From the NCBI GenBank assembly GCA_964614585.1, contig CAZTLW010000032.1, positions 1 to 18,976 on the forward strand: a stretch of DNA of 18,976 nt. Direction: 5' to 3'. This DNA comes from JAHEFX01 sp964614585. GTDB taxonomy: Bacteria; Actinomycetota; Acidimicrobiia; Spongiisociales; JAENVV01. Positions 14,153-18,976 of this stretch are shown here, in pieces (within the stretch, counting starts at the first letter, position 1; every line of letters starts with the position of its first letter). Position numbers and translations under genes: made by a program. A model generated the notes under the pieces. That model had not been told where the DNA came from, made no database searches, and saw only the letters and a list, made by a program, of their open reading frames with translations.

Positions 14153-14194
14153 AGTACTCAGTACTCAGTACTCAGTACTTGGTACTTGGTACTC
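14153..14194. repeat. Six tandem heptamers (AGTACTC type) between convergent genes
   Basis: Units are AGTACTC x3, AGTACTT, GGTACTT and GGTACTC, end to end, starting 6 nt after the sodN stop. AGTACT is self-complementary, so the array can fold into alternative hairpins on either strand. It reaches into the aminotransferase gene and supplies its stop codon and last eleven residues. Confidence 0.9.
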
Positions 14195-15327
14195 CATTCG
14201 ACCAGGCGGGTCATCGCCTCGGTGACGTCCTCGGTGGACTCGGAGAACGAGATCCGGATGAAGCGGTCGCCGCGTCCGGGGTCGAAGTCGATCCCGGGCG
14301 TGACGGCAACCCCCAACTCCTCGAGCCATCGGGCGCACAGTTCGGGTGAGGGGGCCCCGAGGTGGCCCACGTCGGCGTAGGCGTAGAAGGCACCGTCGGC
14401 GGGGGCCACCGTGCGACAGCCCATGGCTCCCAGTCCCTCGAGGACGATTCGCCGATTGGTCCGGTAGCGGTCGACGTGCCCGTCGGCCTCGGCGATGGCG
14501 GCCGGGTCGAAGGCGGCGAGGGCCGCGAGTTGGGCCAGGGTCGGCGCCGATATGAAGAGGTTCTGCGCCAGCCGCTCCATCGGTCGAACCAGGTCCTCGG
14601 GGGCGACGATCCATCCCAACCGCCAGCCGGTCATGGACCAGTACTTGGAGAACGACTGGAGCACCACGGCGGCGTCGTCGTGGGCGAGGACGGTTGGTGC
14701 GGGGGGTCCGAACGTGATGCCGTGGTAGATCTCGTCGGCGATCACCTGCACCCCGGCCGACCGGGCCCACGCCACGAGCGCCGCCAGCTCGCCGTGGTCG
14801 AGCACGGTCCCGGTGGGGTTGGCGGGGCTGGCCAGCACGATCCCGTCGAGCGGCCCGGCGTCCTCGAGTGCCTCCGGTGTCGGCACGAAGCGGGTCTCGG
14901 CGCCCACCGGCACCCCGACGGGTTCGATGTCGAAGGCGGCCAGCACGTTGCGGTAGCAGGGGTAGCCGGGCTCGGTCACGGCGACCCGGTCGCCGGCGTC
15001 GAACGCCGCCAGGAAGGCGAGGCTGAAGCCGCCCGAGGCGCCGAGGGTGACGAGGACCTGCTCGGGGTCGACGTCGAGGCCGTGCCGCTCGTCGTAGAGG
15101 CCGGCGATGGCGGCCCGCAGGGCCGGCAGGCCCCGTGCGCCCGTGTAGCCGAGCCGGTCGTCGTCGAGGGCCCGGGCTGCGGCGGCCCGCACCGACTCGG
15201 GAGCGGGGGTGGAGGGCTGGCCGACCTCGAGGTGGAGGACCCGGCCTCCCGCCGTCTCCACGGCCTCGGCCGCGGCCATGACCTCCATCACGTGGAACGG
15301 GTCGATGGCGGAGCGCCGGGACGGCAT
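14158..15327 (-). CDS. Pyridoxal-phosphate aminotransferase, class I/II
   Basis: A 389-residue fold-type I aminotransferase. Lys228 in QSFSKYWSMTGWRLGW forms the PLP aldimine. Asn170 (SPANPTG), Asp198/Tyr201 (ADEIYHG) and Arg358 (FIRISFSES) are the cofactor- and substrate-binding residues, so it should be active. It resembles the aspartate/alanine/aromatic branch; the exact amino donor cannot be read. The natural protein appears to end near EAMTRLVEW (378). Residues 379-389 (STKYQVLSTEY) are encoded by the heptamer repeat and look like an added tail. The start ATG 15327 matches the family N terminus. It is divergent from the DUF2071 gene, with 52 bp between starts. Confidence 0.92.
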   Translation of the reverse strand: MPSRRSAIDPFHVMEVMAAAEAVETAGGRVLHLEVGQPSTPAPESVRAAAARALDDDRLGYTGARGLPALRAAIAGLYDERHGLDVDPEQVLVTLGASGGFSLAFLAAFDAGDRVAVTEPGYPCYRNVLAAFDIEPVGVPVGAETRFVPTPEALEDAGPLDGIVLASPANPTGTVLDHGELAALVAWARSAGVQVIADEIYHGITFGPPAPTVLAHDDAAVVLQSFSKYWSMTGWRLGWIVAPEDLVRPMERLAQNLFISAPTLAQLAALAAFDPAAIAEADGHVDRYRTNRRIVLEGLGAMGCRTVAPADGAFYAYADVGHLGAPSPELCARWLEELGVAVTPGIDFDPGRGDRFIRISFSESTEDVTEAMTRLVEWSTKYQVLSTEY

Positions 15328-15379
15328 GTGGCGAGGCTAGGGCGTCATCTGGGCCATCCCGCGGCTCCGTACCGACCAT

Positions 15380-16114
15380 GTGAACGCGATCACGACCTAC
15401 CCCGTCGAACGCCAGTCGCCGCCGACGGCGCCCGTGCTCCGACAGCGATGGGAGGACGTCGCGTTCGTCCATTGGCCGGTGCCCTCCGCCGTCGTCGCCC
15501 GACGCCTGCCCGCCGGCCTCGAGCCGGACCTCCATGACGGTCGGGCGTGGGTCGGCCTCGTCGCCTTTCGAATGGTGGGGATCGGCCCGGTCGGCGGCCC
15601 GGCCATCCCGTGGCTCGGCTCCTTCCCCGAGACGAACGTGCGGACGTACGTCCGTGACCGCGAGGGTCGCCCGGGCGTGTGGTTCGACTCGCTGGATGCC
15701 TCCCGCTTGCTGCCGGTGCTGGTGGCCCGCCATCTCTGGGACCTCCCCTATGCCTGGTCGTCGATGACGGTGCGCGGCGGAGCCGCCGGTGCCTATCGGG
15801 CCCGTCGCCGGTGGCCCGACGCCGGCCTCGCCTCGACCCTCGAGGTGGTCCCCCGGGAGCCGGTGCCCGTCGTGGGGTTGACCGCGTTCCTCGTCAATCG
15901 CTGGCAACTCTTCACCACCACCCGTGACGGCGGGGTGGCGGTGGCCGACGTGGACCACGAACCCTGGCCGCTGCGACGGGCCGACCTCGTGGCCCTCGAG
16001 GACGACCTCGCCACCGCGGCCGGCTACCCGGCCCCACCCGCCGACCCCCTCGTCCACCACGCCACCGCCGTGACCGTGCGGGCGGGCCGGCCCCGCCGGG
16101 TGCGATGGCTCTGA
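15380..16114 (+). CDS. DUF2071 (YqjF-like) protein
   Basis: A 244-residue protein of the DUF2071/YqjF family, whose function is unknown. Family features are the opening RQRWEDVAFVHWPVPSAVV with LPAGLEPDLHDGRAWVGLVAFRM, then SFPETNVRTYVRD, and later the LTAFLVNRWQLF segment that closes the beta barrel-like fold. The start is GTG 15380; an ATG two bases earlier is out of frame and runs at once into TGA. The gene overlaps the photolyase-family gene by 10 bp, which in turn abuts the glycosylase gene, so all three are one transcription unit. Its tight linkage to DNA-repair genes hints at a role under light or oxidative stress, which is inference only. Confidence 0.87.
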   Translation: MNAITTYPVERQSPPTAPVLRQRWEDVAFVHWPVPSAVVARRLPAGLEPDLHDGRAWVGLVAFRMVGIGPVGGPAIPWLGSFPETNVRTYVRDREGRPGVWFDSLDASRLLPVLVARHLWDLPYAWSSMTVRGGAAGAYRARRRWPDAGLASTLEVVPREPVPVVGLTAFLVNRWQLFTTTRDGGVAVADVDHEPWPLRRADLVALEDDLATAAGYPAPPADPLVHHATAVTVRAGRPRRVRWL

Positions 16115-17301
16115 CGCCGACGCCCTCGGTCGGGGACGAGTCGGCCTGGGTCGCCCACCACCTCGAGGGCCTCTGGGACGGCCCGCTCGACGCGAGCCAG
16201 ACCATTCGTGGTGGCCAGAGCGCCGCCGACGCCGCCCTCGCCGGCTTCGACGTCACGGGATACGCGGCGCGACGCAACGAGGTGTGGCCTCCATCGCGGC
16301 GGGGGGCATCGGGGCTCTCGCCGTGGATCCGACATGGCCTGCTCTCGCTGCCGGGGGTGTGGGAGGCGGTCGCCGACGGCCCCCGCAAGGACGTCAGGAA
16401 GTTCCGTGACGAGTTGCTGTGGCAGGAGTACGCCCGCCACCGGTACGCGAGGCTCGGCGCCGAGGACCCGATCGCCTCGGTCGGTGGCCGGCGGGACGTC
16501 GAACCCTGGGACCGGTCGATGGCGTGTGTGGAACACGCCGTGGACGAGCTCCAACGGACCGGCTGGCTGACGAACCAGACCCGCATGTGGCTTGCCTCCC
16601 ACTGGACGGTCCGCCATCGCGGGCACCTCGGCATTGGCGAGGACGAGATGTACCGGCGGCTGCTCGACGGGTCGCGGGCCGCCAACCGGTTGGGCTGGGG
16701 CTGGGTGAGCGGTGCCGCCACCGGCAAGGCCTACGGCTTCTCCCGGTGGCAGGTGGAGAAACGGGCTCCCGGTCTCTGCGAGGAGTGCCCGCATCGGCTC
16801 GCCTGCCCCATCGACGGCTGGCCGCCGACCGAGGCGGAGCGGGCGCCCCGCCCCCCGCTCGTCGCCCGGGACCCGGACCCGGCGGCCACGGCCGGCCCGA
16901 TGGCGGCGGCGACAGGACCCGAGCCGGAGGCGGTCTGGCTTACGGCCGAGTCGCTGGGCGACGCCGACCCGGCACTCGCCGCCCATCCCGACCTCCCGGC
17001 CGTCTTCGTGTTCGACGCGCCGCTGCTGGCCCGGCTGTCCCTGGCCCCCTCTCGACTCGTCTTCCTGGCCGAGTGCCTCGCCGACCTGGGCACTCGACGC
17101 CCGGTCGAGGTCCGGGTCGGGGACCCAGTCCACGAACTGTCCGGCCGACGACTCGCCACCACCTTCGCCCCGGTCCCCGGCTGGCGGCGGCGGGCAGGCG
17201 CCCTGGCGCCCGTCGCGGTGCACCCATGGCCCTGGCTGGTGCGGCCCGGGCCCGGCTCGGTGGCATCGTTCTCGGCATGGCGGAAGGCGGTGGGTGCCTG
17301 A
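16105..17301 (+). CDS. Photolyase/cryptochrome-family protein with reversed domain order and Fe-S-type cysteines
   Basis: A 398-residue relative of photolyases built back to front. Residues about 35-240 match the FAD-binding helical domain: GGQSAADAAL, RNEVWPPSRRGASGLSPWIRHG, KFRDELLWQEYARH, TGWLTNQTRMWLASHW, DGSRAANRLGWGW. A Pro/Ala linker (about 241-274) follows. Residues about 276-398 match the alpha/beta domain normally found first: AVWLTAESLGDADPAL, PAVFVFDAPLL, PSRLVFLAECLADL, VEVRVGDP, ending SVASFSAWRKAV. Cys141, Cys225, Cys228 and Cys234 resemble the four [4Fe-4S] ligands of bacterial PhrB-type enzymes. By eye, the FAD-contact pattern DGDLAAN reads DGSRAAN here, with Ser190 for the second Asp, while Asn194 and Trp198 are kept. 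DNA repair versus light sensing cannot be decided. ATG 16105 overlaps DUF2071; the stop abuts nei. Confidence 0.8.
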   Translation: MALTPTPSVGDESAWVAHHLEGLWDGPLDASQTIRGGQSAADAALAGFDVTGYAARRNEVWPPSRRGASGLSPWIRHGLLSLPGVWEAVADGPRKDVRKFRDELLWQEYARHRYARLGAEDPIASVGGRRDVEPWDRSMACVEHAVDELQRTGWLTNQTRMWLASHWTVRHRGHLGIGEDEMYRRLLDGSRAANRLGWGWVSGAATGKAYGFSRWQVEKRAPGLCEECPHRLACPIDGWPPTEAERAPRPPLVARDPDPAATAGPMAAATGPEPEAVWLTAESLGDADPALAAHPDLPAVFVFDAPLLARLSLAPSRLVFLAECLADLGTRRPVEVRVGDPVHELSGRRLATTFAPVPGWRRRAGALAPVAVHPWPWLVRPGPGSVASFSAWRKAVGA

Positions 17302-18095
17302 TGCCCGAGGGCCACACCCTTCACCGACTCGCCCGGCGGCAGCGCCGGGACCTCGTGGGGCAACCCGTGGCGGCCTCGTCGCCCCAGGGCCGATTCGCCG
17401 CAGGTGCCGACCTCGTCGACGGTCGCCCGTGCACCGGTGTGGAGGCCCTCGGGAAACACCTGTTCTTGCGGTTCGACGACCTCACCGTCCACGTGCACCT
17501 CGGCCTCTTCGGCCGCTTCCGGCGGGTCATGGGCGAGGACCGCCCGCCACCCAGCGAGCAGACCCGCTGGGTCCTCGCCACCGAGGAGGTGGAGTGGCGC
17601 CTCTCGGGCCCGACGGCCTGCGAGGTCATCGACCCGGACACCGAGTCGGCCCTCCGGGACCGCATCGGCCCCGACCCGCTCGCCGGCGACGACCCGGGGC
17701 CGTTCGTCGATCGCCTCTCGCGCAGCCGGCGGCCGATCGGCCGGGTCCTCCTCGACCAGGCCGTCATCGCCGGGGTCGGCAACGTCTACCGGGCCGAGAT
17801 CCTCTTCCTGGCCGGGGTGGATCCCCGTCGGCCCGCCAACGACCTCACCGACGACGAGGTGGCGGCGATCTGGGACATCACGGTCGACCAGCTCGCCGCC
17901 GGGGAGCGGACCGGGCGGATCGTCACGGTCGACCCAGGCGACGTCGACGCCCCGTCACGTGCCAAGGTGCCGAAGGGCGAGCGGGTCTATGCCTACAAGC
18001 GAGATGGCCTGCCCTGTCGGCGGTGCGGTACCCAGATCGTGGCCGAGGAGGCCGGCGGCCGACCGATCTGGTGGTGCCCGGGGTGTCAGGTCTAG
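17301..18095 (+). CDS. nei: Fpg/Nei-family DNA glycosylase/AP lyase
   Basis: A 264-residue base-excision glycosylase that removes oxidised bases and nicks the abasic site by beta,delta-elimination. Pro2-Glu3 (MPEGHTLHRLA) is the catalytic N terminus, with Lys52 (LGKHLFLRF). The H2TH domain lies around 145-180 (LLDQAVIAGVGNVYRAEILF). The zinc finger is Cys239, Cys242, Cys259, Cys262. MPEGHTLHR and the overall pattern fit mycobacterial Nei1 more than Fpg, suggesting oxidised pyrimidines as substrates. The ATG shares one base with the stop of the photolyase-family gene (TGATG). The ORF stays open upstream only as a frame shadow. The stop shares a CTAG with the convergent redoxin gene. Confidence 0.92.
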   Translation: MPEGHTLHRLARRQRRDLVGQPVAASSPQGRFAAGADLVDGRPCTGVEALGKHLFLRFDDLTVHVHLGLFGRFRRVMGEDRPPPSEQTRWVLATEEVEWRLSGPTACEVIDPDTESALRDRIGPDPLAGDDPGPFVDRLSRSRRPIGRVLLDQAVIAGVGNVYRAEILFLAGVDPRRPANDLTDDEVAAIWDITVDQLAAGERTGRIVTVDPGDVDAPSRAKVPKGERVYAYKRDGLPCRRCGTQIVAEEAGGRPIWWCPGCQV

Positions 18096-18427
18096 GCGAC
18101 CGCCGCGGCGAGCTGGGCTGCGTCCCGGATGGCCGAGGCGCCGGAGCGCTGCATCGCCACGGAGCCGTCGGATCGAACCGCGACCACGGTCGGGACCGAT
18201 CGGACCCCTTCCACCAGCGCCTCGGTCACGTCGACGACCCTGATCGGTGCCGACGTCCCGGTGGACTCGAGCGCGGCCACCGCCGGGTCGCACAGGGTGC
18301 ATCCCGGTGCCGTGAGCACGGTGAGCCCCGGCGCCAGGGAGGAGGCGACCGTCCGGCGGCGCTCCCACCAGCGGATCGCGAGCCAGCCGAGGGCCACCAC
18401 GGCGACCAGGATCGCCAGGCGCGTCAT
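18092..18427 (-). CDS. Membrane-anchored thioredoxin-like protein
   Basis: A 111-residue protein with one N-terminal transmembrane helix (4-20), a basic stop (RWWERRR) and a short thioredoxin/glutaredoxin-like domain. The redox motif is CTLC (43-46, in LTAPGCTLCDPA), with the cis-Pro loop VPT (78-80). The topology rule (basic residues after the helix) leaves the domain's side uncertain, perhaps cytoplasmic. It starts in an ATGA overlap with the DUF4395 gene, which carries a CxxC of its own, so the two probably exchange disulfides. The domain is shorter than classical thioredoxin (about 80 residues). Substrate unknown. Confidence 0.8.
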   Translation of the reverse strand: MTRLAILVAVVALGWLAIRWWERRRTVASSLAPGLTVLTAPGCTLCDPAVAALESTGTSAPIRVVDVTEALVEGVRSVPTVVAVRSDGSVAMQRSGASAIRDAAQLAAAVA

Positions 18428-18855
18428 CGGCCCGTCGCCCACTGATAGAGGAGACAGCCGACGCAGATCTCGGTCGTGGCGGCCAGCGCGGCCAGGGCCA
18501 CCACGACGAGGGTCAGGGCCCAACCGATCGCCGGCACACCCACCAGGAAGGCAACGGTCGCCGCCCCGAGGACGACGGTGCCGAGGAGTTGGGCGAATCG
18601 CGGCGGGCGGGCGTCCTCGACGGCTCGGGGACCGTCGGGCCGCAGCCGGGGCCGTACGACGTCGATCCAGAGTCGGGTGAGCGGTGCGACCCGCGGGCCG
18701 CCGACCCACGAGATGGCGAGGACGCCGAAGGCGAGACCCACGAGCCAGGGCATGTCGAGGAGGAAGGCGATGCCACCGACGACGGCGATCACCCCCTGGT
18801 TGAACCGGGGGACGTCGACGTCGATCGTGGGTGCATCGGCGGCGTCGGTGCTCAT
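18424..18855 (-). CDS. DUF4395 membrane protein with C-terminal CxxC
   Basis: A 143-residue DUF4395 protein with four hydrophobic segments in two hairpins (about 19-50 and 90-130). It opens with the family-typical VDVPRFNQG and closes with EICVGCLLYQ, whose Cys131 and Cys134 form a CxxC at the membrane edge. DUF4395 genes are often found beside thioredoxin-like genes, as here (4-bp overlap). The pair resembles a small membrane thiol-disulfide relay, though the family has no proven function. I chose ATG 18855; GTG 18864 has better spacing from the AGGGG upstream and would add three residues. Confidence 0.82.
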   Translation of the reverse strand: MSTDAADAPTIDVDVPRFNQGVIAVVGGIAFLLDMPWLVGLAFGVLAISWVGGPRVAPLTRLWIDVVRPRLRPDGPRAVEDARPPRFAQLLGTVVLGAATVAFLVGVPAIGWALTLVVVALAALAATTEICVGCLLYQWATGR

Positions 18856-18976
18856 GCGCGTCACGTTACCCCTACCGCCGTAGTGGCAATTGACCGGACA
18901 TTCTGGGCCGGGGCTGCGCCCCGGCACCGGTCGGGCTGGTGCCCGACCTACGGCACCGGTCGGGCTGGTGCCCGAC
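18856..18976. repeat. Series of GC hairpins and a 29-bp direct repeat at the window end
   Basis: Upstream of DUF4395, three hairpins lie in tandem: GCCGGGGC/GCCCCGGC with a TGC loop (18907-18925), then GTCGGGC/GCCCGAC with a TGGT loop twice (18930-18947 and 18959-18976). The latter two sit in a 26-bp sequence repeated exactly at 18922-18947 and 18951-18976 (29-bp period). The window stops at the end of the second copy, so the array may continue. Confidence 0.85.

Noticed and set aside
14153..14194. Heptamer array as a CRISPR
   Set aside because: Units are 7 bp with no spacers and there are no cas genes.
16419..17300. Upstream extension of the nei frame
   Set aside because: It lies out of frame within the photolyase-family gene; MPEGHTLHR must be the N terminus because Pro2 is catalytic.
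18922..18976. 29-bp direct repeat as a CRISPR start
   Set aside because: There are only 3 bp between the copies, too short for a spacer, and no cas genes nearby.

Overview
The window is compact, very GC-rich DNA (about 70% G+C by eye) with 4-10 bp gene overlaps, hairpins between convergent genes and GTG starts. It looks chromosomal and actinobacterial. The gene families (actinobacterial PAC2, KorAB, nickel SOD with its protease, a stand-alone SARP regulator, a DUF3048 protein, threonine-rich linkers on exported proteins) make me lean to class Acidimicrobiia. That is inference from family knowledge; there is no rRNA or other phylogenetic marker here. A run of exactly 100 N (2050-2149) and a possible contig end inside a hairpin repeat suggest a draft or metagenome-assembled scaffold. 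I see no tRNA, rRNA, CRISPR, insertion sequence or phage gene.

Layout. 5-1758 (+): a PAC2 protein translationally coupled to a GhrA-like 2-hydroxyacid dehydrogenase, closed by a perfect hairpin. 1816-4381 (-): a branched-chain-amino-acid-type binding lipoprotein interrupted by the gap, a DUF402 protein and a stand-alone SARP regulator. 4521-5081 (+): divergent from the SARP gene, a one-pass membrane protein whose outer part is five YGTDNP repeats. 5181-8059 (-): korA-korB, encoding 2-oxoacid:ferredoxin oxidoreductase. 8183-9397 (+): a thiolase. 9446-13712 (-): a same-strand run, in transcription order the Ni-SOD maturation protease, a 60-residue Cys-rich protein, a DUF3048 protein, an amidase and a YbhN-type membrane protein. 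13730-14146 (+): nickel superoxide dismutase, head-to-head with its protease. 14158-15327 (-): an aminotransferase whose 3' end runs into a heptamer repeat. 15380-18095 (+): an overlapping three-gene unit of a DUF2071 protein, a photolyase-family protein with its two domains in reversed order, and a Nei-type DNA glycosylase. 18092-18855 (-): a DUF4395 CxxC membrane protein coupled to a membrane-anchored thioredoxin-like protein.

How the genes work together. KorAB and the thiolase belong to acyl-CoA and ferredoxin-linked central metabolism. SodN/SodX, the photolyase-like protein, Nei and the redoxin pair form a cluster concerned with oxidative and light damage. The most novel item is the photolyase relative at 16105-17301. 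Its FAD-binding half comes first and its alpha/beta antenna-type half second, and it keeps four cysteines spaced like those of iron-sulfur bacterial photolyases. It is locked in an operon with a DNA glycosylase. Second is the SARP / YGTDNP-repeat pair, whose function I cannot name.
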